Below the pieces are notes generated by a model that ran no database searches, had not been told where the DNA came from, and worked only from the letters and a program-made list of their open reading frames with translations. From Paracoccaceae bacterium (lineage in GTDB: Bacteria; Pseudomonadota; Alphaproteobacteria; Rhodobacterales; Rhodobacteraceae): a stretch of DNA of 31,812 nt. The DNA lies in contig JABGTH010000290.1 in NCBI GenBank assembly GCA_018647275.1, forward strand, positions 1 through 31,812, given 5' to 3'. Positions 15,258-22,687 of this stretch are shown piece by piece (position 1 is the stretch's first letter; the number at the start of each line of letters is the position of its first letter). The position numbers were made by a program, and so were the translations under genes.

Positions 15258-16100
15258 TTAACGTCCCTTCTTCTTGGCGTGACGCGAGCGAATAATAAGC
15301 TTTTGCGACGCTTTGTTTTTGTTGCGAGTACGTGCACCTTTAGTTGGTTTGCCCCATGGGGAAACCGGGTGACGACCACCTGAGGTCCGACCTTCACCAC
15401 CACCGTGGGGGTGATCGACCGGGTTCATTACGACACCACGTACAGAAGGACGAATGCCCTTGTGACGCATACGGCCCGCTTTACCGAAGTTCTGGTTCGA
15501 GTTGTCTGGGTTAGACACGGCACCAACGGTGGCCATGCATTCCTGACGAACAAGACGCAATTCGCCAGAGCTCAAACGGATCTGAGCGTAGCCGCCATCA
15601 CGGCCTACGAATTGTGCGTATGTACCAGCAGCACGAGCGATTTGACCGCCCTTACCAGGTTTCATTTCGATGTTGTGGATGATCGTACCGATTGGCATGC
15701 CAGAGAACGGCATTGCGTTGCCTGGCTTGATGTCCGCTTTGGCCGCAGAGATGATTTTATCACCAATCGCAAGGCGCTGTGGCGCCAATACGTATGCCTG
15801 CTCACCGTCGTCGTATTTTACGAGCGCAATAAAGGCTGTGCGGTTAGGGTCATACTCGATGCGTTCGACAGTCGCCGATACATCCATCTTATTACGTCTA
15901 AAATCGACGATACGGTAAAGGCGCTTTGCACCCCCGCCTTTGCGACGCATCGTGATTCGTCCGGTGTTGTTCCGTCCGCCTTTTTTGGTCAAACCCTCAG
16001 TAAGGGTTTTGACCGGGCGGCCTTTCCAAAGCTCCGAACGGTCGATCAGTACCAACCCGCGTTGGCCTGGCGTAGTCGGTTTATACGACTTAAGTGCCAT
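15258..16100 (-). CDS. rplB: 50S ribosomal protein L2 (uL2)
   Basis: Protein close to the peptidyl transferase centre, needed for subunit joining. It has 280 residues. The hallmark MNPVDHPHGGGEG, with the functionally important histidine, lies near residues 225-237. The N-terminal LKSYKPTTPGQRG and the basic C-terminal tail are typical. It normally follows rplW directly. Here it is first in its block, preceded by an acyltransferase gene, a promoter candidate and a structured leader. Confidence 0.98.
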   Translation of the reverse strand: MALKSYKPTTPGQRGLVLIDRSELWKGRPVKTLTEGLTKKGGRNNTGRITMRRKGGGAKRLYRIVDFRRNKMDVSATVERIEYDPNRTAFIALVKYDDGEQAYVLAPQRLAIGDKIISAAKADIKPGNAMPFSGMPIGTIIHNIEMKPGKGGQIARAAGTYAQFVGRDGGYAQIRLSSGELRLVRQECMATVGAVSNPDNSNQNFGKAGRMRHKGIRPSVRGVVMNPVDHPHGGGEGRTSGGRHPVSPWGKPTKGARTRNKNKASQKLIIRSRHAKKKGR

Positions 16101-16126
16101 GTTGATGTCTTCCGTTTTGCTTATCG

Positions 16127-16221
16127 GGTGCAGTGTGCACCGTCATGGTTATAGGGCCCCGAAGGTCCCAGAATTGACGTTCATTACGAACAACAGCAAA
16201 GCCCCAGACGAATCTGGGGCT
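16127..16221 (-). other. Hairpin-rich leader of rplB, includes a terminator-like stem
   Basis: Three stems lie in order on the minus strand. The first is a perfect 9-bp AGCCCCAGA/TCTGGGGCT with TTCG loop (16200-16221), followed by TTTGCTGTTGTT. The second is a 6-bp stem with one mismatch closed by C(TTCG)G (16154-16169). The third is a perfect 6-bp GGTGCA/TGCACC (16127-16141). The first may end the acyltransferase transcript, or act as an attenuator if transcription starts at the promoter just above it. Confidence 0.6.
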
Positions 16222-16236
16222 GTGCCGATGGCTTCA

Positions 16237-16263
16237 CCTATAAAAGACAGGGGGTCGGGTCAA
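16237..16263 (-). promoter_or_regulatory. Candidate promoter for the rplB-rplP block
   Basis: Minus-strand TTGACC (16263-16258) and TATAGG (16242-16237) with a shortish 15-16 nt spacer. It lies between the acyltransferase stop and the first leader hairpin. Confidence 0.5.
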
Positions 16264-16328
16264 GTGGTTTGGGTGAGTAATGTGTCAAGGCACACAAAGA
16301 GGTTGCTGCCTAGCCGACCATTACGCCC

Positions 16329-17204
16329 CTAAGTCCGATCCCATCGTCTTAGCAGCCAGTACCATTGGTCTGGGTTTGCCATGATCCGCGCGGACAAGCT
16401 GTCGTTGAATGCGCGTGTCATTGTCACTGGATCAGTGTGAGGGATGGGTGCCTCGAACTCTACGTGGAATTCGTTTCCGTCTCCTGTCCGTATCCCGTAG
16501 GCGGGAATCAACGGCAGATTGTATTTAAGCGCAAGCTGGGCTGCCGAAAGTGATGTGAGCGCGTCGTGACCTAGGAACGGTAGCCCTGTCCCTTCGGCTT
16601 GCTTCTCGTCCATCAAGATCGAAACAATGCCGCCACTGCGGATATGGCGCACAAGGGCTTTGGTCCCTGCCCGTCCGGTTGCCAGAATGGGTTGCCCGCC
16701 CGCTTTGATCCCAGCAAGCAGGCGTCGCTCATAGTGACGGTTCTTGTTCGGACGATAAACTGCGCCACTTTCTAAGCCGTTCATCTTGACCACGGCGCGA
16801 ATAGCCTCCCATTGGCCAAAGTGCCCAGAAACGATGATCGCACCTTTGCCTGCGACACTAGCTTCTTTGATCGCGTCCAAACCTGGACCTGTGGTTTCAA
16901 ATTTGTGGTATTGGGTGTGAAATTCCGTGAGGTGGTAAATCTCAAACAACGTACGTCCCATTTGGCGGCCCATCGACTGGCCTAACTTGGTCCGTGCACT
17001 GCGCTTCATGTCTGGGAACACGCGCTTGGCTTCGCGATCAAATCGGAGGGTGGCCGGTGGGAACCAACGCACGATCAATCCCAGTGTCGTCCCCAACCCG
17101 CGAGAGCGCAAATCGAACGCACGCCAGCGCAAAACAGTCAACGCGGACCACAACGGAAAATAGCGGGCGTGGTGTAGCACTGATTTGAGAGGTTTAAAGA
17201 ACAT
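16329..17204 (-). CDS. LpxL/HtrB-like lysophospholipid/lipid A acyltransferase
   Basis: Membrane-associated acyltransferase of the lipid A biosynthesis lauroyl acyltransferase family (PF03279 type). It has 291 residues. The catalytic HX4E motif is HFGQWE at 128-133. YRPNKN at 150-155 and the C-terminal PDQWYWLLRRWDR agree with the family. The exact acceptor (lipid A precursor or an ornithine-type/other lipid) is unknown. It is embedded in the S10 operon between rplW and rplB, same strand, flanked by a terminator on each side. No Shine-Dalgarno sequence is visible before its ATG and no clear promoter was found in 17205-17353. Confidence 0.85.
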   Translation of the reverse strand: MFFKPLKSVLHHARYFPLWSALTVLRWRAFDLRSRGLGTTLGLIVRWFPPATLRFDREAKRVFPDMKRSARTKLGQSMGRQMGRTLFEIYHLTEFHTQYHKFETTGPGLDAIKEASVAGKGAIIVSGHFGQWEAIRAVVKMNGLESGAVYRPNKNRHYERRLLAGIKAGGQPILATGRAGTKALVRHIRSGGIVSILMDEKQAEGTGLPFLGHDALTSLSAAQLALKYNLPLIPAYGIRTGDGNEFHVEFEAPIPHTDPVTMTRAFNDSLSARIMANPDQWYWLLRRWDRT

Positions 17205-17353
17205 AGCACCGTATGATCGTCTTCTGCAGTGATACCAACCGAAAACGTATGAATTTGTGGAAGTGTGCGGTTTTCAGTGCATAATTCCCGTTTTTTTCAT
17301 TCCGATCTCGACCACCGATTATGTTTGGCGCAGAGTTCGACACCTAAAAACGG

Positions 17354-17386
17354 AAAAACCCCGCCTGCTTGCACAGACGGGATTTT
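17354..17386 (-). terminator. Terminator after rplW
   Basis: A 13-bp stem (17355-17367 with 17374-17386, loop of 6), complete on the minus strand with two G-U pairs, then TTTTTCCGTTTT. It ends the rpsJ-rplC-rplD-rplW block. Confidence 0.85.
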
Positions 17387-17407
17387 CCCAAATTGTTTTA
17401 ACTAAGC

Positions 17408-17704
17408 TTACAGCCCAGTTGAGACGTCGATGGAGTTACCCTCTTCGAGAGTCACATACGCCTTTTTCACGTCTTTCCGACGACCCAGCGCACCGCGGAA
17501 CCGTTTCACTTTACCTTTAGTGATAGCGGTGTTCACGGCTTTAACCTTGACACCAAAGAGAGCTTCAACAGCCGCTTTGATCATTGGTTTGTTGCTGTCG
17601 ATTGCTACTTCGAAAACAACAGCGTTTGCTTCAGAAGCACGTGTCGCTTTTTCTGTGATAATCGGTTTGCGGATTACATCGTAATGTTCTGCCTTAGTGC
17701 TCAT
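17408..17704 (-). CDS. rplW: 50S ribosomal protein L23 (uL23)
   Basis: Exit-tunnel protein that docks trigger factor and SRP. It has 98 residues. It contains DVIRKPIITEKATRASEANA, the basic loop KGKVKRFRGALGRRKDVKKA and YVTLEEGNSIDVSTGL. Its start overlaps the rplD stop (ATGA). It is followed by a terminator rather than by rplB. Confidence 0.98.
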   Translation of the reverse strand: MSTKAEHYDVIRKPIITEKATRASEANAVVFEVAIDSNKPMIKAAVEALFGVKVKAVNTAITKGKVKRFRGALGRRKDVKKAYVTLEEGNSIDVSTGL

Positions 17705-18318
17705 TTCAGTCGAGCCTCCAGTGCTTCGATCCCGGATTTCGTGATGACAAGTGTATCACGTTTTAGGATATCAAATACGTTTGCACCCATTGTCGGTAGA
17801 ATATCCAAACCTTCAATGTTGCGTGACGCGTTCAGGAAATCTGCATTTACAGAAGCACCATCGATAACCAAAGCGCGTTTCCAACCAAGGTTCTTAACAG
17901 TCTTGGCCAGAACAGCAGTTTTGCCATCTGAATTTGCGTCTTCAATGATCACCAATTCGCCAGCTTTCGCTTTAGCGGACAATGCGTGACACAGACCCAA
18001 TTTACGGAACTTTTTAGTAAGATCGTGACCGTGCGAACGCACAACTGGACCTTTGTAAACACCACCACCGCGGAAGATCGGGGCAGAGCGTGCACCGTGA
18101 CGCGCGCCACCGGTACCTTTCTGACGGTAGATCTTCTTGGTAGAGTATTTGACTTCAGAACGCGTCTTAACCTTGTGCGTACCAGCTTGCGCATTGTTGC
18201 GCTGCCAGCGAACAACACGGTGCAAGATGTCTGCACGTGGCTCAAGACCAAACAGGGCCTCGTCCAAATCCAGAGTACCAGCTGCTGTGCCGTCCAATTT
18301 GATTACGTCAAGTTTCAT
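17701..18318 (-). CDS. rplD: 50S ribosomal protein L4 (uL4)
   Basis: Tunnel-constriction protein; in E. coli it also represses the S10 operon by attenuation and at translation. It has 205 residues. The tunnel loop includes STKKIYRQKGTGGARHGARS and the Gly-rich APIFRGGGVYKGP. It overlaps both rplC and rplW by four bases. Confidence 0.98.
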   Translation of the reverse strand: MKLDVIKLDGTAAGTLDLDEALFGLEPRADILHRVVRWQRNNAQAGTHKVKTRSEVKYSTKKIYRQKGTGGARHGARSAPIFRGGGVYKGPVVRSHGHDLTKKFRKLGLCHALSAKAKAGELVIIEDANSDGKTAVLAKTVKNLGWKRALVIDGASVNADFLNASRNIEGLDILPTMGANVFDILKRDTLVITKSGIEALEARLK

Positions 18319-19040
18319 GCTTCACCACCTTCCGCAGATACTTCTTCGGCCGGCGCCGCAGCAGCTGCTGATTTCAGAGCGGCCGGGAAAGGCACGCCAT
18401 CAGGCAATTTCTTTTTCACAGAATCTTTAACTGTAACCCAACCACCCTTGGAGCCAGGAACGGCGCCTTTGATCATGATCAAGCCACGTTCTGCGTCAGT
18501 TTTTACAACTTCAAGATTTTGCGTAGTTACACGAGCTGCGCCCATGTGACCGGCCATTTTCTTGCCTTTGAAAACTTTACCAGGATCTTGACATTGGCCA
18601 GTGGAACCGTGCGAACGGTGAGATACGGAAACACCGTGCGTCGCGCGTAAGCCGCCAAAGTTGTGACGCTTCATGGCACCTTGGAAACCTTTACCAATTG
18701 ATGTGCCTGATACGTCAACTTTTTGACCGTCAAGGTAATGCTCAGCGGACAGCTCTTCACCGACGCTGATCAAGTTATCTTCAGAAACACGGAATTCGAC
18801 CAGCTTACGCTTTGGCTCAACCTTTTGTGCAGCGTAGTGGCCGCGCATGGCTTTGCTTACACGTTTCACCTTGGGCGTACCTGCACCAAGCTGAACAGCT
18901 GTGTAGCCGTCTTTTTCCATTGTCCGTTGTGTCACAACCTGGAGGCCGTCCAATTGAAGAACAGTAACAGGGATCTGTTTACCATCTTCCATGAACAAGC
19001 GGGTCATGCCCAATTTCTTTGCGAGAATTCCAGAGCGCAT
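18315..19040 (-). CDS. rplC: 50S ribosomal protein L3 (uL3)
   Basis: Early-assembly protein reaching the peptidyl transferase centre. It has 241 residues, somewhat longer than in E. coli because of an Ala/Glu-rich tail (AAAAPAEEVSAEGGEA). Motifs include RSGILAKKLGMTRLFMEDGK and KGFQGAMKRHNFGGLRATHG, the latter containing the segment around the residue methylated in some species. It follows rpsJ by 14 bp. Confidence 0.98.
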   Translation of the reverse strand: MRSGILAKKLGMTRLFMEDGKQIPVTVLQLDGLQVVTQRTMEKDGYTAVQLGAGTPKVKRVSKAMRGHYAAQKVEPKRKLVEFRVSEDNLISVGEELSAEHYLDGQKVDVSGTSIGKGFQGAMKRHNFGGLRATHGVSVSHRSHGSTGQCQDPGKVFKGKKMAGHMGAARVTTQNLEVVKTDAERGLIMIKGAVPGSKGGWVTVKDSVKKKLPDGVPFPAALKSAAAAAPAEEVSAEGGEA

Positions 19041-19054
19041 ATTCTATACCCTCC

Positions 19055-19372
19055 TTAAGACTGCAACTTGATCTCGACGTCCACACCAGCGGCAAGGTCG
19101 AGCTTCATCAGCGCGTCTACCGTTTGTGGGGTCGGATCAATGATATCCAGCAAGCGCTTGTGCGTGCGGATTTCAAATTGGTCACGGGATTTTTTGTCAA
19201 CGTGTGGACCACGTAGAACTGTGAATTTTTCAATCTTATTCGGCAGCGGAATTGGGCCGCGAATAGATGCACCGGTCCGTTTAGCGGTGTTTACGATTTC
19301 CTGTGTGGAAGAATCCAACACACGGTAATCAAACGCCTTCAAACGGATGCGGATATTTTGGCTTTGTGCCAT
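19055..19372 (-). CDS. rpsJ: 30S ribosomal protein S10 (uS10)
   Basis: Small-subunit head protein and, with NusB, part of the transcription antitermination machinery. It has 105 residues. It contains IRIRLKAFDYRVLDSSTQEI and GPIPLPNKIEKFTVLRGPHV. It is first in the S10 block. tufA and fusA, often just upstream, are absent; a GST gene is there instead. Confidence 0.98.
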   Translation of the reverse strand: MAQSQNIRIRLKAFDYRVLDSSTQEIVNTAKRTGASIRGPIPLPNKIEKFTVLRGPHVDKKSRDQFEIRTHKRLLDIIDPTPQTVDALMKLDLAAGVDVEIKLQS

Positions 19373-19497
19373 TTGTCATCATCCCTAACTAGGGCTTAGA
19401 TCGGAGAGGAGGATGTACGCTCACCGCACACCTTCATCGCGTCTTTGTAAAGAACTGAGAAGGGCGCGCAAAAGCACACCCCAACAGAACTTGGCCG

Positions 19498-19526
19498 CGT
19501 TTAGGTCGAGTCGCGGGCGAAAGCAA
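19498..19526 (-). promoter_or_regulatory. Candidate promoter for the rpsJ block
   Basis: Minus-strand TTGCTT (19526-19521), 17 nt spacer, TAAACG (19503-19498), leaving a leader of about 120 bases. A short CCCTA/TAGGG inverted repeat sits next to the rpsJ ribosome binding region. Confidence 0.4.
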
Positions 19527-19555
19527 GTAATTGTTGGGCGAATCCCAAAGAAACC

Positions 19556-20209
19556 TCAGGCGGCGGGTGGCTTTGCCTTTTGGAGGTAGTCATCCATTGC
19601 TGGCTTATAGTGCGTCAGCTCGTCTGATACCGCTGCATACTGATGGATGCGCGCCTCGTAGGCGACGATAGTTTCAGGCCAAACAACCGGCAGATCGAAT
19701 GCCGCTTGAAACGCTTTGATCCATGCACAGGTCACTGCAAACCCACAATCACACAACCAAAGCTTATCGGTTGGTAGAGTTGGATCGCTAATCAGAAGCG
19801 CCAAGGCCTCAAGGTGTTTGGAAATAGCAGCGCCGCCAGCTTTAACGGCTTCTGCGTCGCGGGTCTCGTAAGCCACTTGGGCATAGAGGGCACGTACTGA
19901 AGGCTCCAAACGCGTATCATGGAAACGCCCTTTTTCGCGTGCCTTGGCACGCAACTGCACTGTGTCAGGCAACATCGGCGTCTGGGGAAAAACTTCATTC
20001 AGGTATTCAGCAATTGCCTCGGAATCCGACAACATAAATCCATCATGGATCATTGCGGGTAAGTTGCCAGATGGCACGATCGCTTTGTATTCTGCTGAAC
20101 CGTAGCCACCTGGGGGCGGCAGTTCTTCCCATGCGATCGACTTGTGGCGCATCATAACGCGCAGCTTGGCGCAGTAGGTCGCAACGGGAACGGTGTATAT
20201 AGTCAGCAT
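19556..20209 (-). CDS. Glutathione S-transferase family protein
   Basis: Cytosolic GST-fold protein of 217 residues. The thioredoxin-like N-terminal domain has LTIYTVPVATYCAKLRVMMR, the cis-Pro-region segment SGNLPAMIHD and the glutathione-binding-like SDSEAIAEYL. The C-terminal half is helical. Substrate and class cannot be assigned. The ATG at 20209 is preferred because the domain starts there; a 14-residue upstream extension is not family-like. It follows the binding-protein gene after a terminator only about 20 bases away. Confidence 0.85.
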   Translation of the reverse strand: MLTIYTVPVATYCAKLRVMMRHKSIAWEELPPPGGYGSAEYKAIVPSGNLPAMIHDGFMLSDSEAIAEYLNEVFPQTPMLPDTVQLRAKAREKGRFHDTRLEPSVRALYAQVAYETRDAEAVKAGGAAISKHLEALALLISDPTLPTDKLWLCDCGFAVTCAWIKAFQAAFDLPVVWPETIVAYEARIHQYAAVSDELTHYKPAMDDYLQKAKPPAA

Positions 20210-20230
20210 ATCAAACCTGCCTGTCGAAAT

Positions 20231-20263
20231 AAAAACGGGCCAGCCGAACAAACGACTGGCCCG
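20231..20263 (-). terminator. Terminator after the amino-acid-binding protein gene
   Basis: An 11-bp stem (20236-20246 with 20253-20263) with one G-U pair is followed on the minus strand by TTTTTATTT. It lies between the binding-protein stop and the GST start. Confidence 0.85.
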
Positions 20264-20280
20264 ATAGTAATAGAGTGCGA

Positions 20281-21060
20281 TTATTCAGCTAGCAGCTGCC
20301 ATTTCACGCCCAACTCGTCAAAGAAGCCTTGCTCTTGCTTTAATGTAATCCACGTGTTCACGTAGTTGATCCACACTTGGTCTGCTTGTGGCAAAAGCAT
20401 CGCGATTGGTGTCGGTGAACGACCTTCAGCCACTGGCACGATCATCAGTTGGTCATACTGAGCAACCAATTTGTTTGCTTCAACGTTCGACGTGATGTTT
20501 GCGTCTGCACGGCCTGACAACACTTCTTGGAAGTCACGTGCTGGTGCTTCAACGATGCGGTGTGTTGCATCAGGAAAGTACTGCTTTACTTGTGTTTCTT
20601 GTGTTGTGCCCAATGTGGCCGCAACTGAAACGTCCGCTTTGTTCAGGTCGTCCCAGCTGTTAAAGCGGTCTGCATTTTTCTTCAGCGTCAATGGCACTGT
20701 TGCCAATGAGAAGTAGCTGTTGGAATAACCCGCTGCCTTTGCACGTGCTGGTGAAACGGATGCAGAACCCGTGATGTGGTATTGGCCAGATGTTACGCCT
20801 GCGACCAGTGTTTTCCAGTCCGTTGGAACAAACTCAACCTCAACGCCCAGATCGGCAGCCAAGGCTGTCATCACGTCGATGTCATAACCCTCATATGTGT
20901 TTGTTGCGACGTCGCGCATCGTCATCGGGTTCCAGTCGCCGGTTGTTCCAACCTTGAGCACGCCACCAGATAGGATTTCGCTCAGCGCAGATTGCGCATT
21001 TGCTTGAACTGAGCTCGCGGCCAGAATAACGGCGGTTGCTGCAATTTTAAATATTTTCAT
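20281..21060 (-). CDS. Periplasmic amino-acid-binding protein (SBP family 3, PheC-like)
   Basis: Secreted solute-binding protein of 259 residues. The signal peptide ends near residue 22 (VQANA, then QSALSE). The mature part starts GGVLKVGTTGDWNPMTMRD and has GYDIDVMTALAADLGVEVEF and the hinge-side LSGRADANITSNVEA. The opening resembles cyclohexadienyl/arogenate dehydratases (PheC) as well as polar amino acid binders. Its place, divergent from an ATPase and a permease gene of the polar amino acid type, favours transport. The ligand is unknown. Confidence 0.85.
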   Translation of the reverse strand: MKIFKIAATAVILAASSVQANAQSALSEILSGGVLKVGTTGDWNPMTMRDVATNTYEGYDIDVMTALAADLGVEVEFVPTDWKTLVAGVTSGQYHITGSASVSPARAKAAGYSNSYFSLATVPLTLKKNADRFNSWDDLNKADVSVAATLGTTQETQVKQYFPDATHRIVEAPARDFQEVLSGRADANITSNVEANKLVAQYDQLMIVPVAEGRSPTPIAMLLPQADQVWINYVNTWITLKQEQGFFDELGVKWQLLAE

Positions 21061-21189
21061 TTGTTTCCCTTTTCAAACGGTATTTGTTAGCTAGCTTGCC
21101 AAGTAGGATTGGAAAGTCCTAGTGCAAAAAACTCTTTTTCGGAGCTTAATCGCTAACGAAACTGTGAACATTGGAAAGCAATCTCGTAT

Positions 21190-21936
21190 ATGACTGATCA
21201 ACCAAATCTAATCGAGATGCGCGGAGTGTCTAAACACTTTGGCGATTTCCAAGCGTTGAAAGACGTGACGCTGGATGTGAAGTTGGGCGAACGTGTCGTG
21301 ATTTGCGGGCCATCTGGATCTGGAAAGTCCACGCTGATCCGCTGCATCAACCGCCTTGAGGCCCATGAGGTCGGTGAGATCGTTGTTGATGGTGTGACCC
21401 TCACCCAAAGTCAAGACAGTCTTGATAAAATCCGCGGCACCGTCGGGATGGTATTTCAACAGTTCAATCTGTTTCCACACTTAACCGTCCTTGAGAACCT
21501 GACGTTGGGGCCACGCCGCGTACTTGGTTTGTCAGAGGACGAGGCCAAGGCGCGCGCCATGCTGTATCTTGAGCGTGTTCAAATCCCCGATCAGGCAGAT
21601 AAGCTGCCACGCCAGCTTTCTGGTGGCCAACAACAACGCGTAGCGATCGCCCGCAGCCTGTGTATGGAACCGCGGATCATGTTGTTTGATGAACCCACAT
21701 CTGCCCTCGATCCCGAAATGATCGCAGAAGTGTTAGACGTAATGACCGAGCTGGCGACCAGCGGGATGACAATGATCGTTGTGACACATGAGATGGGGTT
21801 CGCCCGCCGTGTGGCTGATAAGATGGTGTTCATGGACAAAGGCGAGATCGTCGAAGTTGGCACCGCCGAAGATGTCTTTACAGCACCAAAGTCTGATCGC
21901 TTTGCCGCATTCATCAAACAAATTTTGAACCACTAG
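21190..21936 (+). CDS. Polar amino acid ABC transporter ATP-binding protein (GlnQ/HisP type)
   Basis: Cytoplasmic ATPase driving uptake with the neighbouring permease and binding protein. It has 248 residues. Walker A is GPSGSGKST (40-48), the Q-loop QQFNLFPH (90-97), the signature LSGGQQQR (143-150), Walker B IMLFDEPTSALD (163-174) and the switch His 200 in VVTHEMGFA. All key residues are intact. The permease follows 11 bp later with AGGAG before its start. The divergent 21061-21189 spacer must hold promoters, but no clear one was seen. Confidence 0.95.
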   Translation: MTDQPNLIEMRGVSKHFGDFQALKDVTLDVKLGERVVICGPSGSGKSTLIRCINRLEAHEVGEIVVDGVTLTQSQDSLDKIRGTVGMVFQQFNLFPHLTVLENLTLGPRRVLGLSEDEAKARAMLYLERVQIPDQADKLPRQLSGGQQQRVAIARSLCMEPRIMLFDEPTSALDPEMIAEVLDVMTELATSGMTMIVVTHEMGFARRVADKMVFMDKGEIVEVGTAEDVFTAPKSDRFAAFIKQILNH

Positions 21937-21947
21937 GAGCAGTTGAT

Positions 21948-22685
21948 ATGAAACGCGTTATTTTTCTTATGCCCCTTCTTTTGATTCTACCTGGGTGTTC
22001 TGGAAACTGGGGGTGGTACGTTGTTGACCCCACGACTACCAATGGCGCCAACAACCTGCGCTTTATGGCAACAGGTGCCTACAACACGATCCTGATGTCC
22101 CTAACCGCAATCATCATTTCCGTCATCGTTGGTCTTTTGGTCGCCCTGCCCGGTCTGTCAGAAAAGAAAGCATGGCGTGCGTTTAATCGCACATATGTTG
22201 AAATCGTGCGCGCGGTTCCAATCCTTGTTTTGATCCTGTGGGTCTACTACGGCCTGCCCCAGTTAAGCGGCATCACGTTGAACGTCTTTTGGGCTGGCGT
22301 CTTTGCCTTGGCCCTGTCCGACAGCGCCTTTCAAGCTGAAATTTTTCGCGCAGGCATTCAGTCGATCAGCAAAGGCCAATACGAAGCCGCACAGTCCATT
22401 TCGCTGAATTACCGCGATACGATGCGTTATGTGATCCTGCCTCAAGCGATCCGTCGCATCCTGCCGGCATTAGGCAACCAATTGGTTTATATGTTGAAGA
22501 TGTCATCATTGGTGTCAGTCATTGGGATGCAGGAGTTGACCCGCAAGGCGAACGAGTTGGTCGTATCAGAATACCGCCCACTTGAGATCTACACGATCCT
22601 TGTGCTGGAATACCTTGTGTTGATTTTGATTGTATCTGCTGGCGTTCGGTGGCTTGAGAGACGCATGAACAGCAGCGAGGTCTAG
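21948..22685 (+). CDS. Polar amino acid ABC transporter permease (HisM/GlnP type) with lipobox-like N-terminus
   Basis: Inner-membrane permease of 245 residues. The N-terminus is MKRVIFLMPLLLILPGCSGN, resembling a lipoprotein signal with Cys17, then a short periplasmic-looking stretch before the first permease helix near residue 45. The EAA loop contacting the ATPase is EAAQSISLNYRDTMRYVILP (146-165). Further helices follow to the C-terminus. A single permease gene implies a homodimer. Confidence 0.92.
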   Translation: MKRVIFLMPLLLILPGCSGNWGWYVVDPTTTNGANNLRFMATGAYNTILMSLTAIIISVIVGLLVALPGLSEKKAWRAFNRTYVEIVRAVPILVLILWVYYGLPQLSGITLNVFWAGVFALALSDSAFQAEIFRAGIQSISKGQYEAAQSISLNYRDTMRYVILPQAIRRILPALGNQLVYMLKMSSLVSVIGMQELTRKANELVVSEYRPLEIYTILVLEYLVLILIVSAGVRWLERRMNSSEV

Positions 22686-22687
22686 AA

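Noticed and set aside
15405..16154. Plus-strand open frame opposite rplB
   Set aside because: Antisense shadow of a highly conserved gene; the composition is that of the reverse complement, with no domain recognised.
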